A model generated the notes under the pieces. That model saw nothing but the letters and a program-made list of their open reading frames with translations, did no database searches and was not told the DNA's origin. A stretch of 64,000 nucleotides of DNA from Variovorax paradoxus (lineage in GTDB: Bacteria > Pseudomonadota > Gammaproteobacteria > Burkholderiales > Burkholderiaceae_C). The DNA is taken from the NCBI RefSeq assembly GCF_024734665.1, contig NZ_CP102931.1:2168001-2232000 (forward strand), read 5' to 3'. A program made the translations under genes and the position numbers. Positions 8,264-17,944 of the stretch are shown here, in pieces (positions within the stretch are counted from its first letter, which is position 1; the number at the start of each line of letters is the position of its first letter).

Positions 8264-9241
8264 TCAGCACAGGGCCAATGCCTCCAGGCAGGCCCGCCGG
8301 TGGGCCTCGCCCTGGGAAGGCTTCACGATCCGGCCCGCTACCCGCACGCCGTAGTCCACACCCAGCCGGTCCGCCATCAGCACCCAGGCGCACAGGCGTG
8401 AGATGCGGGCCTCGGTGTCCGCGAGGCCGGTGGCCTGCGCATCGAGCCAGAGTTCTTCGCGTTGCGTCTGCTGCGTGTCGCGGCTGACGAGGTCTTCCGA
8501 GCCGGCCGCCTGCGCCCGCGCGGCCTTCTTCCAGACCACGAGCTTCAGCGGATCGCCGCGCCGGTAGGCTCGCACGCCGTCGTATTCGCCTGCGTTGTGC
8601 GCCCGCAGCGCGGCGGACACGGCTGCAGGGCCCGACAGGGGCTCGCCCGGCGGGAGCGGCGGTGGATGCGCTTCGGGCGCGGGGTACACCAGCATCTGCG
8701 CGGCCGGCCGCCAGACCGTCCACACGCGGAACGTGCCGAGGGGAAAGCGCGTTTCCGCCGTCAGCGGCGGCACCGGGTGCAGCCCGCGCCGCTCGGGCTT
8801 GAACGCGATCTCGACGGTCGACGTTCCTTCGGCCGGCACGTCGGTCCAGGCCCATTGCCCGCTGCCGCGCACGGCCATGCCGATGCCGTAGCGCACGCTG
8901 CGCCGCGTGTTGTGCAGCACCACCCGGAAGACAGCGGCGGCGCCCGCGTAGTGCGCGTCGGGCGCCACCATGTGCATCGCCAGTCCGCGCAGCGTTCCGT
9001 GGCACACGTGCATGCCCACGGCCACGCTGCCGGCGAGCAAAAAGGTCAGCAGGTAGCCCAGGTTGAGCTGGTAGTTGATCGAGGCGATCAGCAGCACCAG
9101 CAGCGTCGCGGCCAGCGTCCATCCGGCCCGCGTGGGCACGATGTAGACATTGCGCTGAGTCAGCTCCAGCGTGTCCGACGGCGGACGGCGCGACAGGAAC
9201 CAGCCGTCGATGCGCGAGCGGAGGGCGCCTGCAGGGCTCAC
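8264..9241 (-). CDS. DUF58 domain protein
   Basis: The 325-residue protein has two hydrophobic segments near the N-terminus (residues about 40-80) and the DUF58 hallmark GEYDGVRAYRRGDPLKLVVW near residue 215. It starts at a GTG that overlaps the stop of the MoxR gene (GTGA). DUF58 proteins accompany MoxR ATPases and TgpA-type transglutaminases and probably act as their membrane-bound partner. The C-terminal half is rather short for the family and ends soon after the DUF58 core, as in many proteobacterial members. Biochemical role unknown. Confidence 0.88.
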   Translation of the reverse strand: MSPAGALRSRIDGWFLSRRPPSDTLELTQRNVYIVPTRAGWTLAATLLVLLIASINYQLNLGYLLTFLLAGSVAVGMHVCHGTLRGLAMHMVAPDAHYAGAAAVFRVVLHNTRRSVRYGIGMAVRGSGQWAWTDVPAEGTSTVEIAFKPERRGLHPVPPLTAETRFPLGTFRVWTVWRPAAQMLVYPAPEAHPPPLPPGEPLSGPAAVSAALRAHNAGEYDGVRAYRRGDPLKLVVWKKAARAQAAGSEDLVSRDTQQTQREELWLDAQATGLADTEARISRLCAWVLMADRLGVDYGVRVAGRIVKPSQGEAHRRACLEALALC

Positions 9242-10170
9242 GGCAGCGGCACTGCGGCGATCATGGCGCGCACCTGCTCGACGGCGCCCCGGCCCGCATC
9301 GCCGACCGGCGTGAGGCGGTGCGCGATCGTCTGCGGCAGCACGGCCTGCACGTCGTCGGGCGCGACGTAGTTGCGGTTGGCCAGCAGCGCCTGCGCCTTG
9401 GCCGCACGCAGCACCGCGATGCCGGCGCGTGGCGACAGGCCCTGCAGGAACCAGCGGCCCGAGCGCGTGGCGGCGATGAGGTCTTGCACGTAGTTGAGCA
9501 GCGGATCGGCCGCATGCACCTGCTGCACGCGCTGCTGCAGGGCGGTCAGCTCGCCGGCGGTCAGCATGGCGGGCAGGGAGGCGAGCATTTCGCGGCGGTC
9601 GACGCCCGAGAGCAGCTGGCGCTCGGCGGCGCGGTCGGGGTAGCCGAGCGAGATGCGCATCAGGAAACGGTCGAGCTGCGACTCGGGCAGGGCGAAGGTG
9701 CCGAGCTGGTCCTGCGGGTTCTGCGTGGCGATCACGAAGAAAGGCGTGGGCAGGGGGCGGGTCTCGCCTTCGACGGTGACCTGTTTTTCTTCCATTGCCT
9801 CGAGCAGCGCGCTCTGGGTCTTGGGACTGGCGCGGTTGATTTCGTCGGCCAGCAGCACCTGCGCGAAGATCGGCCCGGGGTGGAAAACGAAGGCCTGCTG
9901 GCCCCGGTCGTAAATTGCCACGCCCGACAGGTCGCCCGGCATCAGGTCGGCCGTGAACTGCACCCGGGAGAATTGCAGCCCGAAGGTGTGCGACAGCGCG
10001 TGGGCGAGGGTGGTCTTGCCGACCCCGGGCACGTCCTCGATCAGCAGGTGCCCGCCTGCCAGCAGACAGGCGACGCAGTCGCGCACTTGGGCCTCTTTGC
10101 CCACGATCACCGTGTTAAGCTGAGTTAACAAAGTGGCTAGCTTTGCAGCAACGTCCATATTTGTATCCAT
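9238..10170 (-). CDS. MoxR-family AAA ATPase
   Basis: From the ATG at 10170 this protein has 310 residues: AAA_3 core with Walker A GVGKTT (about residues 49-54), Walker B LLADEINRASPKTQ, sensor 1 FVIATQNPQDQLGTF and a lid domain with the motif GLSPRAGIAVLRAAKA. Other starts are a TTG at 10176 and an ATG at 10158; no convincing ribosome-binding site separates them. MoxR ATPases act as chaperones in assembling protein or metal complexes. The gene leads the MoxR-DUF58-TgpA operon and diverges from the amidohydrolase gene at 10239. Confidence 0.9.
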   Translation of the reverse strand: MDTNMDVAAKLATLLTQLNTVIVGKEAQVRDCVACLLAGGHLLIEDVPGVGKTTLAHALSHTFGLQFSRVQFTADLMPGDLSGVAIYDRGQQAFVFHPGPIFAQVLLADEINRASPKTQSALLEAMEEKQVTVEGETRPLPTPFFVIATQNPQDQLGTFALPESQLDRFLMRISLGYPDRAAERQLLSGVDRREMLASLPAMLTAGELTALQQRVQQVHAADPLLNYVQDLIAATRSGRWFLQGLSPRAGIAVLRAAKAQALLANRNYVAPDDVQAVLPQTIAHRLTPVGDAGRGAVEQVRAMIAAVPLP

Positions 10171-10238
10171 ATGCAAACGATACCGTAAGACCTGCCGGCC
10201 CCATGCCGCGTGAGGTCTAGACGTGGCGACAGAGACAC

Positions 10239-11192
10239 ATGGGCAAGACAGGCTACTTCACACATCGCGACTTCTGGAAGCACGACATGGGCGGGGGGCA
10301 TCCCGAATGTCCCGGGCGCCTGGATGCCATCGAAGACCGCCTGCTGCTTACCGGCGTGGGTGACGCGCTGGAGCACTGCGATGTGCCGCTGGCCACTCTG
10401 GAGCAGCTCACCCGGGCGCACAGCACGGAGCACGTCGAGTACCTCGAGGAACTGCATCAACGCCTGGTGGCCGACGAGCCTGCCGGCGGCCCCGACCATG
10501 CGCAGGTCGATCCCGACACGATGCTCACCCGCTTCACCCTGCTGGCCGCGCGCCGCGCCGCAGGAGCCGCGATTGCCGCGACCGACGCAGTGATTGCCGG
10601 CGACCTTGAAAATGCCTTCTGCTCGGTGCGCCCGCCCGGCCACCATGCCTGCCGGGAGCAGGCGATGGGCTTCTGCTTCTTCAACAACATCGCCATCGCC
10701 GCGCGGCACGCCATCGATGTGCATGGGCTGGAGCGCGTGGCCATCGTCGACTTCGACGTGCACCACGGCAACGGCACCGAGAACATCCTGTCGAACGACC
10801 CGAACGTGCTGATGGTCGGCTTCTTCCAGCATCCGTTCTATCCGTACAGCGGCACGGTGCATCCGGCATCGAACATGCTGAACCTGCCGATCCCGGCCTA
10901 CACCCGGGGCATGGACGTGCGTGAGTTGATCGAGGCGATCTGGATGCCGCGGCTGGAAGAGTTCAAGCCGCAGATGATCTTCATCAGCGCCGGCTTCGAC
11001 GCCCACCGCGAGGACGACCTGGGCCAGCTCGGGCTCAACGAGAACGACTTCGCCTGGATAACGGGCCGCATACACGATGTTGCCAGGCGCCATGCGAAGG
11101 GCCGTATCGTCTCGATGCTCGAAGGCGGCTACAACCTCGATGCGCTGGCGCGCAGCGTGGAAGCCCACATTCGCGTTCTCGCGGACCTGTAG
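10239..11192 (+). CDS. Histone-deacetylase-family amidohydrolase
   Basis: The 317-residue protein carries the zinc amidohydrolase signature: RPPGHHA with tandem histidines, GFCFFNNIAIAA, VDFDVHHGNGT, and SAGFDAHREDDLGQL. Bacterial members (HDAH, acetylpolyamine amidohydrolase, AcuC) remove acyl groups from small amines or proteins; which applies here cannot be read from the sequence. The N-terminal GGGHPECPGRL and length match the HDAH-like subgroup. It stands alone between the divergent MoxR operon and the MscS gene. Confidence 0.9.
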   Translation: MGKTGYFTHRDFWKHDMGGGHPECPGRLDAIEDRLLLTGVGDALEHCDVPLATLEQLTRAHSTEHVEYLEELHQRLVADEPAGGPDHAQVDPDTMLTRFTLLAARRAAGAAIAATDAVIAGDLENAFCSVRPPGHHACREQAMGFCFFNNIAIAARHAIDVHGLERVAIVDFDVHHGNGTENILSNDPNVLMVGFFQHPFYPYSGTVHPASNMLNLPIPAYTRGMDVRELIEAIWMPRLEEFKPQMIFISAGFDAHREDDLGQLGLNENDFAWITGRIHDVARRHAKGRIVSMLEGGYNLDALARSVEAHIRVLADL

Positions 11193-11238
11193 CGCAGCCG
11201 GCGCGAATGGCGCCCACGCTTTCGTTTCCTTTCAATAG

Positions 11239-12519
11239 ATGAATTTCAACGATTTCACCCAACGCCTCGCCCAGGTCGATGCGCGCGGCCTCGGCATCGA
11301 ACTGGTTGCGCTGGTGGCCTGCGTGGCGCTGGCCTGGGCCGTGAGCAAATGGTTCGGACGCGACCAGCCCAAGGACTCGATCTGGTTCGGCGAGAGCACC
11401 TTCGACGGACTGCTGTTCCCGCTGCTGGCGCTGGTGCTCACCGATCTCGCCCGGCGCGTGGTGATCGATTTTCAGACCGTGCTGGTGCTGCGTATCGCGG
11501 TGCCGGTGTTCCTGTCGCTGGCGGTCATCCGGCTGTTCGCGCGGGTGCTGCGGGCGGTGTTTCCAGCGTCCAACGTCGTGCGGCTGATCGAGCGCACCGT
11601 CTCCTGGCTGGCCTGGATCGCGGCGGTGCTCTGGATCGTCGGACTGCTGCCGCCGGTGCTGGCCGAACTCGACCAGATCACGCTGGCCTTCGGCAAGACG
11701 CGCGTGAGCCTGCAGACGATCTTCCAGGGCGTGCTGTCGGCGGGGCTGGTGCTGGTGATCTCGCTGTGGATCTCCAGCACCATCGAAAAACGCATCCTGC
11801 GCGAAGCCGTCACCGACCTGTCGATGCGCAAGGTGGCATCGAACGCGGTGCGCGCCTTCCTGCTGCTGGTCGGCCTGCTGTTCGCGTTGTCGGCCGTGGG
11901 GGTGGACCTCACGGCGCTGTCCGTGCTGGGTGGCGCGCTCGGCGTGGGCCTTGGTTTCGGGCTGCAGAAGCTGGCGGCCAACTACGTGAGCGGCTTCGTG
12001 ATCCTGCTCGAACGCTCGATCCGCATCGGCGACAACGTGAAGGTCGACACCTTCGAAGGCCGCATCACGGACATCAAGACCCGCTACACCCTGATTCGCG
12101 CGGGCAACGGACGCGAGGCCATCGTGCCGAACGAATCGCTCATCACCAGCCGGGTGGAAAACCTGTCGCTGGCCGACCGCAAGTTCAACATCACGACCAC
12201 CATCGTGGTCGGCTACGAGAGCAACGTGGCGCAGGTGCAGACCATCCTGTGCGATGCAGCCAAGGCCCAGCCGCGCGTGATGACCGACCCGGAGCCAGTG
12301 GCCTTCCTCATGAACTTCGCGCCCGACGGCCTGGAGTTCACGCTGAACTTCTGGGTTGCCGACCCCGACAAGGGCAAGGACAACGTGCGTTCGGCCATCA
12401 ACATCGCCATCCTCGACGGGCTGCGCGGCGCGGGCATCGACATTCCCTATCCGCAGCGGGTGGTGCGGGTGGAGTCTTTGCCCGCCGGAGGGCCAGGGAA
12501 ATCCGGTCTCCAGCAGTGA
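11239..12519 (+). CDS. MscS-family mechanosensitive channel
   Basis: The 426-residue protein has about five hydrophobic segments (residues 10-240) and then the MscS core: the pore helix region LSVLGGALGVGLGFGLQKLAANYVSG is followed by a beta domain with VDTFEGRITDIKTRYTLI and VPNESLITSRVENLS. The extra N-terminal helices place it in the larger MscS-like group rather than the minimal E. coli type. It probably releases solutes on osmotic downshock. It follows the amidohydrolase gene after 46 bases and ends convergent to the receptor gene at 12536. Confidence 0.9.
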   Translation: MNFNDFTQRLAQVDARGLGIELVALVACVALAWAVSKWFGRDQPKDSIWFGESTFDGLLFPLLALVLTDLARRVVIDFQTVLVLRIAVPVFLSLAVIRLFARVLRAVFPASNVVRLIERTVSWLAWIAAVLWIVGLLPPVLAELDQITLAFGKTRVSLQTIFQGVLSAGLVLVISLWISSTIEKRILREAVTDLSMRKVASNAVRAFLLLVGLLFALSAVGVDLTALSVLGGALGVGLGFGLQKLAANYVSGFVILLERSIRIGDNVKVDTFEGRITDIKTRYTLIRAGNGREAIVPNESLITSRVENLSLADRKFNITTTIVVGYESNVAQVQTILCDAAKAQPRVMTDPEPVAFLMNFAPDGLEFTLNFWVADPDKGKDNVRSAINIAILDGLRGAGIDIPYPQRVVRVESLPAGGPGKSGLQQ

Positions 12520-12535
12520 GTAGAACGGCTTCTGG

Positions 12536-13522
12536 TCACTCCATCTTCGCGCCGGAGTTACGCACCGCTTCCGCGGCTTCGGGCATTTGCTTCCTGACGA
12601 AATCCCAGTAGCCGTCGATCGACATCGGTCTGACCGGAAGTGCGCCTTGCTCGACGAACTGCTTCTGCACTTCGGGGTTTTCCAATGCCTTCGCGAGCGC
12701 GGCATTCAGCGTTTCCAGAATGGCGCGCGGCGTGTTCGCTGGTGCGACCAGTCCATACCAGTTGTCGGTGTGAAAGCCCTTCACTCCCGCCTGCTCGAAG
12801 GTCGGCACGTCCGGCAAGGACGGAAGCCGCTGGCGGGCGGCGACCGCAAGCGCGCGCAGCTTGCCTGAGCGCACGAACGGCGTGGCGCCCGTCGTGATGA
12901 TCATGTCCACGCGGCCGGCCATCAGCTCCGTCATGGCAGGCGCCGTGCCCTTGAAGGGAATGTGGGTGACGTCGACGCCGGCAAGCTTCTTGAACATTGC
13001 CGCCGCCATGTGCTGTGACGATCCGACGCCGGCGGAGCCGTAGTTCAGTTTTCCCGGGTGAGCCCTGGCCGCGTCGACAAGATCGCGAACCGTCTTGTAG
13101 GGTGAGTTCACCGGCACGAGCAGCGCTCCGGGCGAGGTGCTGATCAGTCCCACGGGTGCGAAGTCTTCGATGGGCCTGTAGCCCAGGTTCGAATAGAGCG
13201 CCGGATTCCAGCCATGCGAGGCAACGGTTGCCAGCATGATCGTGTAGCCGTCGGCCTTCGATCTGGCTGCCAGGTCGGAGCCGATGTTGCCTCCCGCGCC
13301 TGGACGGTTGTCGATGACGATCTGCTGGCCCAGGATGCCGGACATCTGTGCCGCGATCGGCCGGGCCACGTTGTCGGCCGGTCCGCCTGCCGGCCAGCCG
13401 ACGATCAAGGTGATGGGGCGTGCGGGGAACGCCGCTTGCGCGCGAACGCCAGCGTGTGCCGCAGCCAGTCCCGAGATGAGAGCCAGGGCCCGTCGTCGGT
13501 CGATGCCGGTCTTGTTTTTCAT
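12536..13522 (-). CDS. Bug/TctC-family periplasmic solute receptor
   Basis: From the ATG at 13522, with a GGAGAC ribosome-binding site, the protein has 328 residues. It starts with a signal peptide carrying a twin-arginine-like DRRRALALISGLAAAHA stretch, followed by the Bug-family start FPARPITLIVGWPAGGPADN and motifs such as DNRPGAGGNIG and LNYGSAGVGSSQHM. Bug receptors bind carboxylates for tripartite TctAB transporters, but no TctAB genes are here, as is usual for the many orphan Bug genes of beta-proteobacteria. It is the last gene of a minus-strand operon with an amino-acid ABC transporter, aminotransferase and RraA-like aldolase, so a related acid is a reasonable guess. Confidence 0.85.
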   Translation of the reverse strand: MKNKTGIDRRRALALISGLAAAHAGVRAQAAFPARPITLIVGWPAGGPADNVARPIAAQMSGILGQQIVIDNRPGAGGNIGSDLAARSKADGYTIMLATVASHGWNPALYSNLGYRPIEDFAPVGLISTSPGALLVPVNSPYKTVRDLVDAARAHPGKLNYGSAGVGSSQHMAAAMFKKLAGVDVTHIPFKGTAPAMTELMAGRVDMIITTGATPFVRSGKLRALAVAARQRLPSLPDVPTFEQAGVKGFHTDNWYGLVAPANTPRAILETLNAALAKALENPEVQKQFVEQGALPVRPMSIDGYWDFVRKQMPEAAEAVRNSGAKME

Positions 13523-13583
13523 GCTTGTCTCCGTCGTAGTAATTGGGCAGGCAAGGAGGCCTGCGGGCGCAAGCGCCGGCGCG

Positions 13584-14345
13584 CTAGTGCGAGCGCAGAT
13601 CGGCGAGAAACTTCTGAGCCCGTTCGCTGCGCGGCTTCGAGAAGAACGCTTCGGGCAGCGCTGTCTCAACCAGGCTGCCCTGGTCCATGAACCAGACTCG
13701 GTCCGCCACTTCGCGCGCGAAGTTCATTTCGTGCGTCACGCACATCATCGTCATGCCGTCGCGTGCCAGCGACTTCATCACCTGAAGCACCTCGCCGACC
13801 ATTTCCGGATCGAGCGCGCTCGTCGGTTCGTCGAACAGCATGGCCGGCGGATCCATCGCAAGGGCCCGGGCGATGGCAACGCGTTGCTGCTGACCACCCG
13901 ACAGCTGGCCCGGAAAGGCATCGGCCTTCGAAGCCAGGCCCACGCGGTCGAGCAACTCGAGCGCACGAGTCCTCGCCTGTGCCCGCTTCTGCTTGCGCAC
14001 GTTCACGGGCCCCAACATGATGTTCTGGGCCACCGACAGATGCGGGAACAGGTTGAAGCTCTGGAACACGAAGCCGACCTGGCTGCGAAACCTGTTGATG
14101 TCGAGCGATGGCGCGTTCACATCCTGACCGTTGAAACGGATGCATCCGCTCTGGATGCTCTCCAGGCGGTTCACGGTGCGTATCAGCGTCGACTTGCCGG
14201 ACCCCGAAGGGCCGCACACCACGACGACTTCGCCCTTGTGAACCTCCGCGCTGATGCTGTTCAGGGCGTGGTAATCGCCGTACCACTTGTTCACGAGATC
14301 GAAGGCGATGAGGGGAGAAGAAGCGGGGCTGGAGAACATGTTCAT
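13584..14345 (-). CDS. Polar amino-acid ABC transporter, ATP-binding protein
   Basis: The 253-residue ATPase has Walker [10 protein letters not shown], the family-typical [16 protein letters not shown], the signature [15 protein letters not shown] and Walker [17 protein letters not shown]. This full pattern marks the GlnQ/GltL/HisP group, which energises uptake of glutamate, aspartate, glutamine or other polar amino acids. Its ATG overlaps the stop of the permease gene upstream (ATGA). It forms one importer with the two permeases and the receptor at 15833-16651. Confidence 0.93.
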   Translation of the reverse strand: MNMFSSPASSPLIAFDLVNKWYGDYHALNSISAEVHKGEVVVVCGPSGSGKSTLIRTVNRLESIQSGCIRFNGQDVNAPSLDINRFRSQVGFVFQSFNLFPHLSVAQNIMLGPVNVRKQKRAQARTRALELLDRVGLASKADAFPGQLSGGQQQRVAIARALAMDPPAMLFDEPTSALDPEMVGEVLQVMKSLARDGMTMMCVTHEMNFAREVADRVWFMDQGSLVETALPEAFFSKPRSERAQKFLADLRSH

Positions 14346-15103
14346 GCGGCGTGCTCGGATGCGATGGGGCTGGTTGCCGCGAGCGCGGGGCCAGTAGCCG
14401 ACCGGAAGGTGCCTTCACGCCGCGCGTTGATGCGGCGTTCGAGGAAGCGTGCCAGCCGCGTCAGCGAGAAGCACAGGCAGAAATAGATGGAAGCGAGGAT
14501 GAAGTACACCTGAAACGGCTGCGTCATGAGCGAGCTGTTGATCTGGTTGGCTGCGAACGTCACTTCGTTCACGCTGATGACGTAACCCAGCGAGGTCTCC
14601 TTGATGGTGGAGACAAACTGGCTGACCAGCGCCGGCACCATGTTGTAGAGCGCCTGCGGAAGCACGACCTTCGTCATCGTCTGCGTGTAGCTCAGCCCCA
14701 CGGCGCGCGCCGCTTCGGTTTGTCCGTGGGGCAGGCCCTGGATACCGGCGCGCACGATCTCCGCCAGGTAGGCCGCCTGGTAGATCACCAGCGTGATCAC
14801 CATGGTCGTGAACCCGCTGACCGTGCGTCCGGTCAGCACGGGCACGAAGAAGTAGACCCAGAAGATGAACATGAGCAGTGGCACGCCGCGCACCACGTAG
14901 ATCACAGCCGCAGCAGGCATGCGCAGCCAGCCGAGCGGGCTGATGCGGGCCAGTGCGATTGCAACGCCGAGAGGAAACGCGAGCACAAGGCCCAACACGG
15001 AAAGAACCAGCGTGATTGTCAGTCCGCCCAGCGGCCCATTGGGATACTGGCCGACCAGCAGCAGAACGCCGTACTCGCGCAGGATGGAAAGAATGCTGTC
15101 CAC
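14342..15103 (-). CDS. Polar amino-acid ABC transporter, permease
   Basis: The 253-residue membrane protein has about five hydrophobic segments and the HEAT-family permease loop [25 protein letters not shown]. It starts with GTG at 15103, three bases after the stop of the sister permease, and overlaps the ATPase start. The segment [15 protein letters not shown] is typical of the GltK/HisM family. The last 20 residues are a polar and alanine-rich tail of no known role. It pairs with the other permease to form the channel. Confidence 0.92.
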   Translation of the reverse strand: MDSILSILREYGVLLLVGQYPNGPLGGLTITLVLSVLGLVLAFPLGVAIALARISPLGWLRMPAAAVIYVVRGVPLLMFIFWVYFFVPVLTGRTVSGFTTMVITLVIYQAAYLAEIVRAGIQGLPHGQTEAARAVGLSYTQTMTKVVLPQALYNMVPALVSQFVSTIKETSLGYVISVNEVTFAANQINSSLMTQPFQVYFILASIYFCLCFSLTRLARFLERRINARREGTFRSATGPALAATSPIASEHAA

Positions 15104-15106
15104 GGC

Positions 15107-15805
15107 CTACCTCGTGCGGATGCGATAGCGGCTTTCCAGGCCAGCTCCCGCGGTCATGATCAGAAGCGAGATGCCGAGATAGATCACTGTCGAGAGCAGA
15201 TAGATCTCCACGGTCTTGAACGACTGGCTCTCGATTTCCCGCGTTGCATAGGTCAGCTCCGCCACTCCGATGGTCATGGCGAGGCTGGTGTTCTTGAACA
15301 GCAGCACCGTGTGGCTCACCAGGGTGGGCAGCGCGATCCGCAGCGCCTGCGGGATCAGCACCAGGCGCGAGGCCTGCAGATAAGAGAGTCCTATCGCTCG
15401 CGCGGCTTCCAATTGAGACTTGGGAATGGACCGTATGCCGCCGCGCAGACCTTCGGAGACGTAGGCTGCCATGCACAGGCCGATGGAGATGAAGGCCAGG
15501 AGAAACTCGCTGTTGTGCGCATTGAGCCATTGCTGCGCCGAATGCGGCAGTAGCGCAGGCATGCCGAAGTACCAGAGAAAGACTTGCACCAGCATGGGCA
15601 CGTTCTGGTGATATTCGACGTAGCTCGCCACCAAAGCCTTGGCCACGCGGCTGTCCGCCATGCGCACCACCGCCAGCACCATGCCAAGAGCCATGGCGAA
15701 CAGCCATGCCGCCAGCGTGAGCTCGAACATGGTGAGAACGCCGTGCCATATCCATTGCGGATATTCACCCCGTGACAGCACCGAGAAGTCGAGCTTGCTA
15801 CCCAT
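15107..15805 (-). CDS. Polar amino-acid ABC transporter, permease
   Basis: The 232-residue protein has the same fold as the next gene, with the permease loop EGLRGGIRSIPKSQLEAARAIGLS and the N-terminal part YHQNVPMLVQVFLWYFGMP typical of GltJ-type subunits of glutamate/aspartate importers. The ATG is 27 bases from the stop of the receptor gene. With its sister permease, the ATPase and the receptor it makes a complete four-part importer of the GltIJKL type; exact specificity is unproven. Confidence 0.92.
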   Translation of the reverse strand: MGSKLDFSVLSRGEYPQWIWHGVLTMFELTLAAWLFAMALGMVLAVVRMADSRVAKALVASYVEYHQNVPMLVQVFLWYFGMPALLPHSAQQWLNAHNSEFLLAFISIGLCMAAYVSEGLRGGIRSIPKSQLEAARAIGLSYLQASRLVLIPQALRIALPTLVSHTVLLFKNTSLAMTIGVAELTYATREIESQSFKTVEIYLLSTVIYLGISLLIMTAGAGLESRYRIRTR

Positions 15806-15832
15806 GACGTGCGCCTTGTTGCATCGTATGGA

Positions 15833-16651
15833 TCAGCCCTTGATCGGCTCGATCCTGAAGCCGCGCTGCATCTTGTAGGAAGTGCCCGTGCCCAGCCACT
15901 TGTTGAAGATCTGCAGCGCTTCGCCGGATTTTTCCATTGCCTCCAGCGTGGTGTTCACGTGCTTGATGAAGCCTGCCTCTTCCTTTCGCATGCCGACTCC
16001 CCATGGCTCCAGCATCAGCGAGGGTTCCAGTATGGCGATAGGGACCGTGCTTTCGGACTGCTGGCGGAACTTCACGAGAGTGAGCTCGGATGCCGCCAGC
16101 CCTTCCACCTTGCCCTGCTGCATGGCGAGAAAGGCGCTGGGCGGATCCTGAAAGGTGATGGTGCTTGCACCCGGAATCACCTTGCGCACCAGCATCTCCG
16201 AGCTGGAGCCCTTGACCGCGCTGACGCGCTTGCCCGTCAGGTCCTTGAGGGTCGTGAAACCGCTGTCCTTGCGCGCGGCGACCTTCTGCTCGCTCGCAAA
16301 GTACTGGTCGCTGAAGGCAATCTGCTCGGCACGCTCGGCGCTCCAGCCCAGGTTGGCAATCACGGCATCGATGCGGCTCTGTTGCAACTCGGGGATGCGC
16401 GCGGCCACGGAGATGAGCTTCAGCTCCAGCTTGACGCCCAGCGACTTGGCCAGCGCCTTGCAGAAGTCCACGTCGTAGCCTTCTACCTCGCGCGTCTGGG
16501 TGTTGGAGAAACTGAACGGCTCGGCCGTCCCCAGGGTGCCGCAGGTGAACACGCCCTTGGCCTTGATGTCGGCGAGTTGGTCCGCGCAGGCCAGGTTGGC
16601 CAGCAATGCCAGGCAGGCGCCGGCGATGAGAGTCGATGCGGTTTTCTTCAT
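15833..16651 (-). CDS. Amino-acid ABC transporter, periplasmic binding protein
   Basis: From the ATG at 16651 (signal peptide MKKTASTLIAGACLALLANLA) the receptor has 272 residues. It shows the family-3 solute-binding pattern: GTAEPFSFSN near the N-terminus, REVEGYDVDFCKALAKSLGV, DAVIANLGWSAERAEQIAFS, and LEPWGVGMRKEEAGF near the end. The PFSF and EGYDVDFCKA motifs are those of glutamate/aspartate- and glutamine-type receptors. It sits between the aminotransferase and permease genes in one operon, which hints that the imported amino acid is the aminotransferase substrate. Confidence 0.9.
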   Translation of the reverse strand: MKKTASTLIAGACLALLANLACADQLADIKAKGVFTCGTLGTAEPFSFSNTQTREVEGYDVDFCKALAKSLGVKLELKLISVAARIPELQQSRIDAVIANLGWSAERAEQIAFSDQYFASEQKVAARKDSGFTTLKDLTGKRVSAVKGSSSEMLVRKVIPGASTITFQDPPSAFLAMQQGKVEGLAASELTLVKFRQQSESTVPIAILEPSLMLEPWGVGMRKEEAGFIKHVNTTLEAMEKSGEALQIFNKWLGTGTSYKMQRGFRIEPIKG

Positions 16652-16689
16652 GGGACGGCTCCGGGAAGGTTGAGTGGAACGAGAAAACA

Positions 16690-17895
16690 TCAGGAAAGAT
16701 CGCGCACGGCGTCCTGCAGGAAGCGGCCGCCTTGCTCGATCACCTCGATCCCCGTGGCGAAGGACATGCGCAGATGGTTGGGCATGCCGTAGGAGGTGCC
16801 GTCGATCGCGGCCACGCCGGCGTGTTCCAGCAGGTAGTGCACGACGTCGATGTCGGAAGACAGAACGCTGCCCGCCGGCGTGGTTCGCCCGATCAATCCG
16901 GCCACGCTGGGGAACACATAGAACGCGCCGTCCGGTGGTGCGCACTCGAACCCCGGCAGCGCCTGCAGCATCTGCACCATGCGGTCCCTGCGCATTTCGA
17001 AAAGGGCCGCGGCTTCGGCAACCGTCTCTTGAGGACCATCGAGCGCAATCACCGCGGCTGCCTGGCTCACGGAACTGGGGCAGGAGGTGCTCTGCGACAG
17101 CAGCATGGTGATCGCCTTGATCAGCGAGACCGGCCCCACGCCGTACCCGATGCGCCACCCCGTCATGGCATAAGCTTTCGAGACGCCGTTGATCACCAGT
17201 GTCCGCTCGGCCAGTTCGGGCACCACATTCAATGGCGACAGATGCTCGGCGCCACCGTACACGAAGTGCTCGTAGATCTCGTCGGTCAACAGCCAGACCT
17301 GCGGATGCCGCTTCAGGACTTCGCCGAGCGCCGCGAGTTCATCGCGGGTGTAGACCGCCCCCGTGGGATTGTTGGGCGTGTTGAGCACCAGCCAACGCGT
17401 GCGGGGCGTGATGGCCGCTTCAAGGGCTGCGGGTGTCAGCTTGAAGCTCTCGGCTGCGGTGCTCGACACCACGATGGGTGTGCCGCCGTGCAACGCCACC
17501 ATGTCCGGATAGGACACCCAGTACGGCGCAGGCACGATCACTTCATCACCCTCGTTCAGCGTGGCGGCGAAGGCGTTGTAGATGATGTGCTTCGCGCCGT
17601 TGCCCACCGCGATGTTCTCCGGCTTGTACGACAGTGCGTTCTCGCGCAGCAGCTTGTCGGCAATGGCCCGGCGCAAGGCCGGCGTGCCGTTGGATGCCGT
17701 GTAGCGTGTCTGTCCGGCCATGAGGGCCGCAACCCCGCCTTCGATGATGTGGCGCGGCGTCGGGAAGTCGGGCTCGCCGATGGTGAAGTCGACGATGCGG
17801 CGGCCGGCCGCGCGCATCGCGTCGACACGCGTCTTCGCTGCCATGCTGGGCGAGGGTTTGACGCCTCCGAGGCGTTGGGCCAACAGGATGCTCAC
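16690..17895 (-). CDS. Class I PLP-dependent aminotransferase (aspartate-aminotransferase-like)
   Basis: From the GTG at 17895, preceded by GGAGAA, the protein has 401 residues. Family landmarks are YTASNGTPALRRAIA (about 65-79), PAPYWVSYP (122-130), NTPNNPTGAVY (172-182), TDEIYEHFVY (204-213) and the PLP lysine Lys240 in GVSKAYAMTGWRIGYG. This is the AspB/PatA-like branch that uses aspartate, glutamate or related acids. A longer open frame reaches 18078 but overlaps the RraA gene and lacks a good start. Its operon partners, an amino-acid importer and an RraA-like aldolase, suggest that it converts the imported amino acid to a 2-oxo acid for aldol cleavage. Confidence 0.9.
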   Translation of the reverse strand: MSILLAQRLGGVKPSPSMAAKTRVDAMRAAGRRIVDFTIGEPDFPTPRHIIEGGVAALMAGQTRYTASNGTPALRRAIADKLLRENALSYKPENIAVGNGAKHIIYNAFAATLNEGDEVIVPAPYWVSYPDMVALHGGTPIVVSSTAAESFKLTPAALEAAITPRTRWLVLNTPNNPTGAVYTRDELAALGEVLKRHPQVWLLTDEIYEHFVYGGAEHLSPLNVVPELAERTLVINGVSKAYAMTGWRIGYGVGPVSLIKAITMLLSQSTSCPSSVSQAAAVIALDGPQETVAEAAALFEMRRDRMVQMLQALPGFECAPPDGAFYVFPSVAGLIGRTTPAGSVLSSDIDVVHYLLEHAGVAAIDGTSYGMPNHLRMSFATGIEVIEQGGRFLQDAVRDLS

Positions 17896-17944
17896 TGGGT
17901 TTTCTCCGGGAAAGTCGATTGGAATGAGGCTGCGCTTCACGGAT

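Noticed and set aside
10114..10129. Palindrome-like GTTAA...TTAAC in the first codons of the MoxR gene
   Set aside because: It lies inside well conserved coding sequence (LTQLNTV), so codon content explains it.
10188..10218. Inverted repeat AGACCT/AGGTCT in the gap between MoxR and the amidohydrolase gene
   Set aside because: Arms are only six bases with a 19-base spacer, and nothing else supports a regulatory site.
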